A stretch of 64,000 bases of DNA from contig OY294047.1 in the NCBI GenBank assembly GCA_958510825.1, forward strand, positions 124,001 to 188,000. Direction: 5' to 3'. How positions within the stretch are numbered: position 1 is the first letter of the stretch; each line of letters begins with the position of its first letter. The notes beneath the pieces are model-generated. The model made no database searches. It saw only the letters and a program-made list of their open reading frames with translations, and had not been told where the DNA came from. The translations under genes and the position numbers were made by a program. Shown here one piece after another: positions 1 to 10,075 of the stretch. This DNA is from Brachypterus glaber. Lineage: Eukaryota; Arthropoda; Insecta; Coleoptera; Kateretidae.

Positions 1-131
1 ATACAAACACAATGAAGATAGCAACGATGAATTGTCAGAGCCGCCTGGGGTTACCCTGAATATGTTTTCGGAAATGGAGGCCAAATCGGAGGAGGCTGTG
101 GTTGCGGGGAAGAAACCGAGGAAACCTAGAG
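1..131 (+). CDS. Pro-rich protein, partial exon a
   Basis: Open in the frame starting at base 2, reading acidic then basic residues ([12 protein letters not shown] ... AGKKPRKPR). It ends AGAG before the donor GTAGGT at 132, in phase 1. The exon is cut by the window edge. Confidence 0.8.
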
Positions 132-3100
132 GTAGGTGCTAAATTGACGAATTTTATAGTTTCATCTCGTATTTCAGAAACATTTTAAAATATTTCATTA
201 AAAATGGTAGAAAATACAGATAGTTCCATGCTATACAAGAAGAAATGATAATGTCCTATCTCTGACTTTAATTTTCAAAGTATTTGATTGGTCAATTTTG
301 TTTTGCCTCGCACTTGCACAGTATAAAAAAAAACACAATTCCTTGACATTTGGTGATAGTTCAGCTTGTCATTTAGATGAGTTAGGCACCGACTCCGGGG
401 GGCCATGGCCCCCCTGGACTCATAACAGAGGGGGACGCCCCCCCTTGGAATATAGTTTATCCTTTTAAATATTATAAAAGCTTTACAATTTTTAAATATA
501 TTTTTAGACTTTTTTTCATTTAATAAAAATTTATATCTCTTAGTATTTTTTTTACATACAAAAATTATAAATTATAAGTACAGTCGGGGGCAGGATCCCC
601 ATATAAATTGCGTTAGTAATATCAAAAACTTTAAAAGTATTTGAAATACGTGATTTGACCATTTAATTTGATTTATATTCCCATTTATTTTTTCCTACAG
701 CGATAATCTTAATCATAATTTTGCAGGGGTTCCAAATGTCCTAGAATCCTAAAAAATCCTAAAATATAAAAAAAAAAAACGAAAATTCGTAAGGCACTAA
801 AGTAATAAAAGGGGGCTTTCGCTGCAAAAGGTACAGGAGAGTTCTAATTTGGTATATTTGTACAGTTTGGTGTCCTCATTAATATTCCGAGTTTTCGACC
901 TTGAGCGACCGCCGCTCGCGCCGAAAACCAGTTTTTCGAGAATATCTTCTCTCCAGCGCCACCTAGGTTAAAAATTGCTATTAAAAACCTAGCATAGGAA
1001 ATTTCCTGCTACTTTTGTAGGAAACATTTTTCAATCGGATGAATATTAACTGGTATGCCAAAATTTAAGAGGCGATTCTACATCCAAAAATATCCAAAAA
1101 AAGTTCCTATAAAGGTTGGTCCGGAAATGAGCCTTAAAGGAGCTACGGCCCTTTGTACTAAAAATAAGGTTTTTAATTTTTACATGTTTGTTTAACCTCG
1201 TACTATTCTACTTAATTAAGCATCCCCTAAGTCCAGGACTTGTGTGGGCTAGTAGTAGAGGGAACCACCGGCTTATACTGACTTTCGAACCAGTTTCTAG
1301 GGAGTGTCCGTTTCACTTATCGCCTTCGCCAAATTTCAATTATTAATTAACTGAAAAAGGCAAATCGGCGCCAGTGAGAATCGAACTCACGATAGTAGAC
1401 TTGCTATGCATACGCGCTAGCCACTACGCTATACCTCCCACATTAAAAACCCTTTAAGCTAGAGCTGCGAGTCTTCGCATGTATTAATAAGTTTGTTATT
1501 TTTTTTAAATTTATGCAGAGGCGTGCCTAGGCGGCAAAATGTGTAAGGCAGCCTTAACAAATCTTAAAACATTTAAAATGTTTTACACAAAAGTTGCAGA
1601 AAATGTATTGCTCTATAATTGTTGGTATAACTATTTTATATATTCCCGAAAAACTGATTTTCCAATATGGCGGCGCGAGCGCCGGTCGCTCAAGTTCGAA
1701 AACTCGGAATATTAATGAGGACACCAAACTGTACAAATCTACCAAATTAGAACTCTCCTTGGCCTTTTGCAAGTCAGAACCTACCCATTGCCTGGACTAT
1801 TAAAAAACATTGTACATATTTATACTTTTTTAGATACCTTCACTGAAAGTATTTTACATAAAATTTAGATAAAACAATACGAATCCAGTTTCTAAATTTT
1901 AAGTTCAAACCCATAACAATATGGCTAATAAAATAAAAAAAATATTAAAGTCTTGCTGGTAATTTTGCAAAAAAATCAACAGTATCTTGTATTTTTTCTG
2001 TTCTTGATTTAATACATGAATGTCCCAAAATGACCTCCCTATATCCTTAAAACCTGGTAAAATCCCACTTGACTATGCTAGTTTGGAATGCCCGATTCTG
2101 TTGCAGGCAAGAACAAGAAAACCCTAGCGGAAAGCGTGGCTAGTCTCAGCAAAGAGTCCTACCAAACGAAAAAAACAAAAACGGAAACAAATTCACTTCT
2201 CAAAAGCGTTCTCTCCCAAAAGAGCAACATCGAAGTGGCCGCGCCTCCTCAGCCCTTCTCCCAAAGCCAACCAACGCCCTCTGTGATCACGAGGATGCTC
2301 CAAACCAAACCGGGAGTGGCTTCGGCTTTTCCCGTGGGTACGATTCGGCCGAAACAGTTCGCCACGATGACGGCCGATTCGGATGACGAAACGGGGGACA
2401 AAACGAAAGAGCCGGTCATGCATTCTGGGGGGCCTCGACCCCCGTTTTTGCCAGGTAAGAAAAATGTTTAAATTTATTAGATTTATTATTGCTATTTTTT
2501 CTTTTCAATGCTTTAACGACTTCAAATTTAACTTGGGAATTTTTCTTGTTTGTGTTTACACAAACAAGAGCTTGTAAAAAACTAAAACTTTTTAAAAGGA
2601 ACACCCCATACATGTGATTTGACATTTAATGAATGACATCTGTTGTCATAATAAGTAAAATTTTAGTTTTGTATTAAAATTAAAAAATTAAAAAACAATG
2701 ACTCGTGGAAATCAGCGAGAATTAGCGAGAGAGAAAAACAAGAAGAAACAAAATAAATTAGACAAAAGCAAAAAAGACAGTTTGACAGTTGATCAACGAA
2801 AACAGAGAGATGCTGACAAAATGCGCGAAAAACAGAACAAACAACTGGAAACAGTTTCCAAATAGATTTTTAACAGTGTATTTTTTTGCTTTAATGTACT
2901 TTTAATTTAAAAATAAACTATTATCGTACTTAAACTATGGTCTGTTTCATCAAGCAAAAGAGTAAATTAAAAATCGCACAGTAAATATTTTTACAGCAGG
3001 TTTGAATAGGAAATGTTTGTGTAGAATATAGGTATGTTTTATAAAATAAACTACACAGTATATTCCACATCCAATATTCGAATCAGTTTTGAAAATATTC

Positions 3101-3711
3101 ACTGTGTGATTTTTAATTTTCTCTCTTGCTTGATGAAACAGACCGTAATAGAAATTTTTAAGCAAATACAATTTAAAATTATATCAGTTAATAGAGACAG
3201 TGTAGTACACTACCTTTATTATCACTTTTGACAACTTTTTATTTGTTTTTTGTCAGGTGGACCCCAGGGCCCCCCTTTCCGCCACATGGTGCCACCTGGA
3301 ATGAGAGGTCCCCCACCTCCAAATGCTTATCACCCACCAGCAGATCACGCACTACCTCCAAGAATGTCAAACAGACCTCCTCCAAGTCGATATCCCCTCA
3401 ATGTACCTCCAGGTCCGAGACCAATGATGCCTGGACCTCACACCCCTCCTGTTAGAGGTCCTCCCAATAATTTACCTCCTTACCCGCCTGCGAATTATTA
3501 CCCTGGAGGGCCTTACCCTCATCCACCTCCTCCAGTGACTGACCAAGGCATACCTCCTCCTCCCATTTCGTATCAAAATCCTCCTTATTCTGAGTTTCCA
3601 CCAGCTCAGGAAAGTGTCCCCAGTAAAACTGGAGATGACGATTGTGGAGGTGAGTTTGGAGGTCTGGTATCGTATTTTTCGAGTCAACATGACGATGATT
3701 TGGAGTCTTAA
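1..3711 (+). CDS. C-terminal part of an unrecognised proline-rich (probably nuclear) protein; join(2..131,2107..2454,3257..3711)
   Basis: Three exons join in phase (each intron splits a Gly codon after its first base) into 310 residues ending in TAA at 3709-3711; the 5' end lies outside the window. Seen: an acidic then basic stretch (residues 1-45, ending GKKPRKPR), a Lys/Ser/Thr-rich stretch, a short hydrophobic motif PSVITRMLQ, an acidic DSDDETGD patch, then a long Pro-rich tract (about residues 155-285, many PPG, PPP and RGPP runs) and an acidic tail [19 protein letters not shown]. The tail contrasts with the low-complexity tract before it, so it may be a conserved short linear motif. Basic clusters and Pro-rich disorder suggest a nuclear chromatin or RNA-related protein, but this is inference; the family was not recognised. 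Donors and acceptors are canonical. The second intron contains the Serf gene on the same strand. Confidence 0.85.
397..414. repeat. 18-bp perfect GC palindrome in AT-rich intron
   Basis: GGGGGGCCATGGCCCCCC is self-complementary over its full length, and a second G-run/C-run follows within 35 bp (about 428-445). It is conspicuous in an intron of otherwise AT-rich sequence. It may be the end of a degraded element; no function is evident. Confidence 0.6.
1065..1150 (+). repeat. Dispersed repeat fragment (AAGTTCCTATAAAGGTTGGT family)
   Basis: The block around AAGTTCCTATAAAGGTTGGT and CCGGAAATGAGCC recurs near 11500, inverted near 12070-12160, and near 36390. The copies at 11461-12189 and 36356-36622 show it is the subterminal part of an inverted-repeat element with ACAGGGTG ends. 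Confidence 0.75.
1190..1438 (-). mobile_element. tRNA-derived SINE
   Basis: The minus-strand head at 1438-1367 folds as a 72-nt tRNA: D-stem GCGT/GCGC, anticodon loop ATAGCAA (anticodon AGC, Ala-like), T-arm GTGAG TTCGATT CTCAC. It has an A-box-like TAGCGTAGTGGC and a B-box core GTTCGATTC. The acceptor stem GGAGGTA/TGGCGCC has two mismatches, and the sequence runs straight on into a non-tRNA body to about 1190. That is the layout of a polymerase III SINE rather than a working tRNA gene. The exact 3' end of the body is uncertain. Confidence 0.7.
2107..2454 (+). CDS. Pro-rich protein, exon b
   Basis: The acceptor TTCTGTTGCAG ends at 2106 and the donor GTAAGA starts at 2455. The exon is 348 bp, phase 1 to phase 1, with 115 full codons. 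It is rich in Lys/Ser/Thr, then Pro/Gln, and ends in Pro-rich sequence that continues into the next exon. Confidence 0.88.
2698..2865 (+). CDS. Serf: Small EDRK-rich factor (SERF, 4F5 family), nested intronless gene
   Basis: A 55-codon frame starts [18 protein letters not shown], the N-terminal signature of SERF/4F5 proteins, and continues with a highly charged Lys/Arg/Glu/Asp/Gln-rich helix including [19 protein letters not shown] proteins are small, about 55-65 residues, disordered or helical and nucleic-acid-binding, and they modify amyloid aggregation. The length and end (TAG at 2863-2865) fit a complete protein. The gene has no intron, lies in the sense direction inside the last intron of the Pro-rich gene (2455-3256), and is followed by AATAAA at 2912. 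There is no genomic poly(A) tract after it, so it does not look like a recent retrocopy; it could be an old one still under selection or the resident single-exon gene. No TATA box is seen. Confidence 0.9.
   Translation: MTRGNQRELAREKNKKKQNKLDKSKKDSLTVDQRKQRDADKMREKQNKQLETVSK
2912..2917 (+). terminator. Poly(A) signal of the nested Serf gene
   Basis: AATAAA lies 47 bases after the Serf stop codon, within a T-rich stretch, and is the first such hexamer downstream. It implies a very short 3' UTR. It could also cause premature polyadenylation of the host transcript. Confidence 0.55.
2936..3148. mobile_element. Foldback MITE, ~210 bp
   Basis: The left arm GGTCTGTTTCATCAAGC (from 2939) and right arm GCTTGATGAAACAGACC (to 3144) are exact inverses and extend about 55 bp inwards with a few mismatches. 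TA dinucleotides flank the ends, compatible with a TA target-site duplication. It is inserted between the Serf poly(A) signal and the acceptor of the last Pro-rich exon. Confidence 0.85.
3257..3711 (+). CDS. Pro-rich protein, last coding exon
   Basis: The acceptor TTTTTTGTCAG ends at 3256. Reading from GGT GGA CCC gives [14 protein letters not shown] and continues Pro/Gly/Tyr-rich to the acidic C-terminus DDDLES and TAA at 3709-3711. An overlapping reading in a second frame is a shadow. Confidence 0.88.
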
Positions 3712-5660
3712 TTTATGGAACAATCAGGTATAATTAATAAGAAAAGTCGTTTATGTTCTTTTTCGCACGACCATCTGCAAAATTCCTTCTTCTCTATGTA
3801 CCCATACGATAATTAGAGTATATAGAGAACATAACTTGCACGTATTCAGATTATGTAATAAATTTCTGTGCCAGCAGAGAAAATTCATGAATAAGGTCGT
3901 AGGAAAAACAGCGTAAATCACTCGTGAAAAGAGTTGTGATTTCAGTTTTTAACTGCGTCTCAGCTGCAATTTCACACAAGTTTTAAACTGCTACTGTTTC
4001 TACACTTGTTATAAAAATATGTAAAATATAATTTATGCGATTTATAATTTATTTTTAAAGATTCATTCCTATTGATCTGTTTTATCAAAATTACGTACTT
4101 TTTTTTACCCTTACCCCTTTACACTGTCGGATTAAAAGAAATGGGTTTAAATTATACAATTTTTAATTTTCCTGGATTTTTATGAGTCTTGATAATTCCT
4201 TGTTTTGACTGCAACGTCCTTTATGAAATTCGATAAGGGCATACGGTATATCAAAAAGGTACAGGTCCTCGATCCATTTTGTATACACTAGCTAGAATTT
4301 GTATTCTCTTGTAGCCGTGCTCCCTCCCATATGAAATCGATATCGATCGTTCCGGTTTCATGACGCCATTCGCGACTTATTATTTAGTTGAGTGAAAGGT
4401 ACACAGGGGGCGCGGGCGATAGGAATTCCACTTCCACGTGTATACAAAATCGATGTATTAACTGTATATTTCTGTAATGAATTTATTGTAACGTATTTAT
4501 TTTGAACTTTATTTTGACTGAAATAATTATTTTATTATAATTTTTGTTTATAGGTCTATAATTAATGTATATATTTGTAAATAGTAAATTTTTGTTAGGA
4601 CAAAGATAGAAAATTATGTATAAAATACAAAAGTAGGTGTATTTTTTTGTTGTAACTAAATATAAAATCGTTTTAATTTTGTAATTTGTAAAAACATTAT
4701 ACAAAAAAATACTGTATATAATTTTTGAATCATTTCTATAGATTTTTGGATGAACATATTCATTTATGGGATTATTATTCCTATATATTTAATATATTTT
4801 GTTTTATATTTATAATTTGATGGTTCTTCACTGTAGTATTTTGTTCTATATCCATTTTTAAACGACGGTTTTCGTATAAAATAAAAATGGACATAGTCAA
4901 TACTAAGTTGTGAGGAGTTGTGCAATTTTATGTTTTTCTCATTTGTGTACTTTTACTATAAATATAATCTAACAAAATTAATTTTATTCAGTTCATTTTT
5001 ATTTACCACTGTATATGGACTTATTTGAGGCTCATGTCTTAAAAATGGTTTATACTACTTTTTTCACTAAGGGAACTATAGTTATTTTTTCTATTTTGCG
5101 ACTTTTTTTTTCTTCGGCTAGACTCGACTAGACGACCTGGCCAGTCCGGGCCTGCGAAAACTGTAATGCCAACCCGGAACAAATCATTCAATAAATTAAA
5201 TGTGTTTTTAAAAAATTTAGAGCAAAATAGAAAAAGTTGTATACAGCACTCGTTTTATAACACGTTTTAGCGCACTAGTAGGTACTTTAAAAAACTCGCC
5301 GCAAGTGGCTCGTTTTCTAAACTTGTACTCGTGCGCTAAACGTGGTTCTAAACTATATCAGCAAGTGATTATGTTTCCTTTTGGAAACTTGGTTGGGGTG
5401 CAATCCGGGGGTTTTCGTTTAAGAGAAAGACTTGAAAATAAATAGTATATATAATAAATAAACTAGTACTTTAATAAACTATTAAAATTTAAAAAACCTA
5501 AAAATCAGCTTTAGAACTGAAATATTCATCGAACCTCGAGTTATTTCGGCCTAAAATTTTCTGTTTCCTAAAGGAAACACTTTTTGAAAACTGCGAAAAT
5601 AGCGTGGCTTTGGGTTTTGATCAGAAAGATTATGAGATATTGCCAATTTCTCATTAAGAT
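3712..5660 (+). other. 3' UTR of the Pro-rich gene and AT-rich intergenic DNA
   Basis: No coding frame is supported. The 3' UTR starts after TAA at 3711; an AATAAA at about 3858 is a plausible poly(A) signal, with others further on. From about 5150 to 5345 there is a dispersed repeat (AACTCGCCGCAAG block and GCACTCGTTT block), copies of which recur at 27070-27215 and 28683-28790. Confidence 0.5.
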
Positions 5661-5689
5661 TTTATGGAAACGTGAATTTCCATCTAAAA

Positions 5690-6480
5690 AGATCAGCGCC
5701 ATCTACCAAACTAATAACTAGTTTAGTTCACAATTATATTCGTAGATGGGGCTCTCTATTTAAAATAGAGCCATCTAGGAGACTTAATGCTAACTATTTT
5801 AGTTTGCAATTATATTACTGGATGGCGCTTTTAAACCTAGTGGCATCTAATAGATAAATTGCAAACTATTTTATTTTGCAACTCCATTGGTAGATGGCGC
5901 TTTCTGCATCTGCGCCATCTAACAAACCAAATGCCAATTATTTTAGTTTGCAATTATATCACTGGGTGCTGCTTTTAAACCTAGCGGCATCTAATAGATA
6001 AATTGCAAACTATTTTATTTTGCAATTCTATTGGTAGATGTCGTTTTCATCCTCTGCGCCATCTAACAAATAAATTGCGAACTATATTGGTTTACAATTT
6101 TATTACTGAGTGGCGCTTTTAATCCTAGCGTCATCTAATAGATAAATTGCAAACTATTTGATTTTGCAACTCCATTGGTAGATGGCGCTTTCAGCATTGC
6201 GCCATCTAACAAACAAATTGCCAACTATTTTAGTTTGCAATTATATTACTGAGTGGCGCTTTTAAACCTAGCGACATCTAATAGATAAATTGCAAACTAT
6301 TTTATTTTGCAATTCCATTGGTAGATGTCTCTTTCATCCTCTGCGCCATCTAACAAACAAATTGCGAACTATTTTGGTTTACAATTTTATTACTCGGTGG
6401 CGCTTTCAATTCTAGCGTCATCTAATAGATAAATTGCAAACTATTTGATTTTGCAACTCCATTGGTAGACGGCGCTTTCA
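5690..6480. repeat. Satellite-like tandem array: ~144-bp unit made of two divergent ~72-bp halves with dyad symmetry
   Basis: The marker TAGATAAATTGCAAAC recurs at about 5851, 5995, 6139, 6282 and 6426, spacing 143-144 bp. Each unit has two related halves: one reads ...TTGGTAGATGGCGCTTT...GCGCCATCTAACAAA..., the other ...GAGTGGCGCTTTTAAACC...CATCTAATAGATAAA. Within each half AGATGGCGC and GCGCCATCT face each other as an inverted repeat, so each can form a hairpin. More degenerate halves precede 5851. The alternation A-B-A-B is a small higher-order repeat. A single related motif (TCTAATAGATGGCGCT) occurs at about 31580. Confidence 0.88.
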
Positions 6481-6576
6481 AGTCCAAACCACCATAGTAT
6501 GAAAAATTACTGTATACCAACCAAATCCTTCTTTAATTTACTTGTTTATTGTAGATACAAAGGACTGTGTTCAAGT

Positions 6577-6700
6577 GAGTGGTTGCATACAAAACTCGCC
6601 TTATCCACTTTTCAAATAATTAGGGGTCTCTACACTATACTGGTCTCAAGACCTCTAATTATTTGAAAGTGGATAAGGCGAGTTTTGAATGCAACGACTC
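6577..6700. mobile_element. Near-perfect 124-bp hairpin (foldback element)
   Basis: Arms of about 52 bp (6577-6629 and 6649-6700), including CTCGCCTTATCCACTTTTCA and its inverse, are separated by a loop of about 19 bases. Few mismatches are seen, so the element is young or maintained. It is probably a MITE remnant; a hairpin-RNA precursor is an untested alternative. Confidence 0.8.
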
Positions 6701-8308
6701 AAGTACAAAGTGGAACAGTGCAGGAACCAACAAACATACCACTACAAATTGCACAATGTGCAAGTGAAAAATTCGAATTTTGAAATCATAGAACTCTCTT
6801 AGCTGTTTGAAGTGTTAGCTCGCGGGACATACACCATTTAAATTCCTCGTATTTTTAGGCTTTAATCTCAAAAAAATGACGAGGATCTGCGGGAGAAGTA
6901 AAAGAAAATGCCAAATAAAAAGGAAAATCGGTTTAATAAAAATATCTACATAGGTAAATTAAAATAAATATATGTACAGAAAATGTAATATGCATATAAA
7001 TACAAGTTTGGTCCATAAAAAGTATTAAATTAAAAAAATAAATAAATCGATGGCTAAGCTCTAATAGTTCGTTTCATGACGATATTACATCGCAATTTTC
7101 AAATTAAATTGTGTGGTTAAATTTTTCCTTAATTTTAATGAAATTGAGCAAAAAAATTCACGTAAAAATAGTTTTAAAAATTAAATGTCAAAATATCCGC
7201 AAGATACGACCCGTTAGAGTCTAGCCAGTGAAATAGCAAAAAAATACTGCCATATCAGAATTTATGTTACCCTGTGCTGTATATTTATATTTTTCAATAT
7301 TGATATCAAATCAAAGGAAGCCATTTCAAAATTGCATCCATTTGCACTGCAACTTCAAAATTGATTCCTTTTAATTTTATTCATTGATTTTTGTGCGTAA
7401 TATTTCAACTAATCTGTTTGAGCAGGTCGTATTTAAATTGTTCTTCATTTTTAAGTCTTATTTTTGTACGCATTTTTTTTTTACGCACAAAAAACACCGT
7501 TTAATGTGTTTATTGATAACATCAATCACACGTTAACAATGCTTAAATCATACAATAATCAACTTTTTATCTTTTTACCATTTTAAAAAGACCATAATTT
7601 TTTATTCCCTTGAAGTTGGCATTTTTAAGATACAACCTTTTCAAAGAGAACAGTTGATGAAAAAAAAAAGGTTTTGTGGAAGGGTACAACTTTTTCAGTT
7701 ATATGTATAATTAGGAATTGACTAAAATCCTTGTAATCTGCGTTAATATTAACACAAAAAAATAAGTTTCAAGATATTTAGTAAAATTAACATAGGGCCT
7801 ATCCAAAATTGATGTTACACTATTAAGGGGTTCTAGTGTAATTAAGCGCAATCTATAAAAACTATCTAAAAATAACAATGGAGACAGGTAATTTTTTGGG
7901 TGGCCCACAACCAAAACCCGTAAAATTTACTCTCCAATGGCGTATTACACTTAAAATTTGATGCCTTGTGAGCCGAAATATTTAAATCCGAAAATTCATC
8001 TATACAATTATGACGTCAGTAGCTCACGCATAAAATTTTGAAAGTGCGGGACACCGTTTTAAAGAAACATTTTCGCATTTTGCACTGTCAAACAACAAAA
8101 CTGACTAAAGTCCCCATTAACAATTACAGCAAATCAATGAGAATTCCATGATGGTGTATATTCTGTATAAAACCAATTCTTTGGTCTTTTTTATTTTGCA
8201 ATTTTTCCGCTTGTGCAAAAAATATTGTATGCACCGCAGGAGTTAAAACCCCTATTCATGCTGGAAAACGGTTAACTCCCTTAGCCCATACATAAATCGC
8301 AATAATTA
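6701..8308. other. AT-rich intergenic DNA, no gene seen
   Basis: Only short frames without recognisable protein similarity occur here. No tandem structure or long inverted repeat was seen. Confidence 0.5.
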
Positions 8309-8771
8309 CACAGGCCAGCAAATTTATAACTTGTTCATTTGGACTTTTATGTTGATTTTGAATAACTTCCGGTTTTGTCCATGTAAGGGTTTTGAACAAC
8401 CGCACAGTGGACCAGGAAAAAAAACAGGGATAAAAATCTGAATTTTTGCATACGACTATTTTTGATGGCGCCGATTTTAAATAAAATAACAAAAAATAAA
8501 AAAAAATCGGGCCAAGGCTGGTCCAAAATTTTATTTTTGTTTCGATCTTTCTAAAAATGTGTTAAATGGCTTCTTTTGATTATGTTGATGTAGACCAATG
8601 TCCATAACTTAAAAAATTCTACACTTGATGTTAAAGAATGAGATTTTTGGCATGGCTCATAGCTGAAAAAAAATATACGTGATGGAAACAAAAAATGCCT
8701 CTTTGGCAGTCAGTGGGTCTTAACTAAGCCAGAAAATAAAAAAAAACAAACAAAATCCTTGTTGGTCTGTG
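8309..8771. mobile_element. Non-autonomous inverted-repeat transposon, copy 1 (CACAGGCCA ends)
   Basis: About 460 bp, with a left end CACAGGCCAGCAAATTT and a degenerate inverse at the right end (GTTGGTCTGTG). It is clearly the same element as 16621-17065: shared blocks include AGTGGACCAGGAAAAAAA, TTTTTGCATACGACTATTTT and ATGGCTTCTTTTGAT. It has no coding capacity. Confidence 0.85.
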
Positions 8772-9926
8772 TGTCTATTATTGCGCCCTGTTTTTATTTA
8801 AATAAATGGTATGTTACATGTATGGTGTTATGCAGTAATGGATTCACACAGACTGACTTAAATTATAGACTTAAAAAAAGACTTAAAAACATGTGTTTTT
8901 ATGAATAAGTCAAATAATAATTCTACAGAATTTGACACTAAAAAAATGTGTCAAATTATTGTATAGAAAAATTTTACACTGAAAAAATGAGATGTTATAA
9001 AAAAAACATGTTTATAATCCTCTTTTAAAAATATTAAATCACAAACTCACTTTTGTGTTGATCTAAAAAAAGTATAGAAAAATAGTGTAATTTGTCAATA
9101 TGGGATAAAACATTATTGCATAACTCATCCAAATAGTCAGTCGATCTTAAAAAAACATAAAATTAGGCCCATATATGTACAATTTAGGCCATTTTCACAT
9201 CTTTTTAGCACAGCACATCAGGCAGTCAGTAGCCTTTTATCACTAGGTAAGTATTGCAACATTTTCGAGAGATATATCACTAAAAATTACACTAGTTTAC
9301 AACTATTTTGTTATCCACAAATCTGACAATTTATTTTTTAGATTTTTTTTAGTCAATAATTCGATGCGTTACGTCAAATATGGTTAAAACTGGGCCGCAA
9401 AGGGGAGCAAAAACTGTTATTTTTAGCGATAAATCATTCTTGCACAGTTCAGGATTTTCATTTTTATTTAAAAAAATATTTGATCGTTTTTATTGTAGGA
9501 CTACTAATTTTCTAGATATAACCATTTAAAATGGACATGCTTTCAGTTTGTTTAGTTATTGTAACTAAAAATTACCAAAACAATTTTATTATTTTAAGAT
9601 ATCGCGGAAACATGGCATAATCAAGGGACAGATTTGGGTTCAGCAGATAAATCAGCTTCTAAACTGAATAAAAATTAGTGTAAACTAGTGTTTACAAAAT
9701 TAAAAAAATTGTTTTAAGAAAAACATTTCAAAAATTGACTATTACATTTTTAGTCTTAAAAATTCTCAAATTTCTATCCCCCTTCTAATTAACAAAAATA
9801 TCAACCGTATTTTAATATATGTCATTAAAATATCTACATATTTGGCACCAAAGACTAATAGGTACTCTAAATACACTGATCGTGCGAAAAATAAATAAAC
9901 CTTCTCTAGAGCAAAGTGGTTTTGTC
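8772..9926 (-). other. Presumed 3' UTR of the RhoGEF gene and intergenic DNA
   Basis: This stretch lies downstream of the RhoGEF stop codon (minus strand). No frame is supported. The first minus-strand AATAAA below the stop is at about 9585-9590 (TTTATT on +). AT-rich low-complexity sequence fills the rest. Confidence 0.4.
9585..9590 (-). terminator. Candidate poly(A) signal of the RhoGEF gene
   Basis: This is the first minus-strand AATAAA hexamer after the stop at 9927, about 340 bases downstream. Such hexamers are common by chance in AT-rich DNA, so the assignment is weak. Confidence 0.3.
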
Positions 9927-10075
9927 TCAGGAAACGTCTCGATGCTGGTGGCGGGTTTTTTTGTTCGCGCCGAAAGTGAACCAGGTGCCCACTTTTCTGC
10001 CCAGGGAATTCGAATTTGAGTTCAACTGCAAAGTGGAGCCCATGTAACCCGAGTCGTGTTTAAAGTTTTTTCCAC
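9927..10075 (-). CDS. RhoGEF terminal coding exon
   Basis: 149 bp, acceptor TTTTTTTCAG, phase 1. Encodes GKNFKHDSGYMGSTLQLNS and ends GTWFTFGANKKTRHQHRDVS with TGA at 9929-9927. The short non-catalytic tail is enriched in basic and Asn/Ser residues. Confidence 0.9.

Larger units (their letters stand above)
824..1770. mobile_element. Foldback element with ~120-bp terminal inverted repeats, carrying nested insertions
   Basis: The left arm (824-945) and right arm (1646-1770) are inverted copies at high identity. Both contain GAGAGTTCTAATTTGGT, ACAGTTTGGTGTCCTCATTA and GAGCGACCG blocks. The interior holds a fragment of another dispersed repeat (about 1065-1150) and a tRNA-derived SINE (about 1190-1438), so later insertions have expanded it. 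It lies in the first visible intron of the Pro-rich gene and has no transposase frame. Confidence 0.8.

Noticed and set aside
1367..1438. A functional tRNA-Ala(AGC) gene on the minus strand
   Set aside because: The acceptor stem has two mismatches, the anticodon stem is weak, and the sequence continues into a SINE body inside a mobile element.
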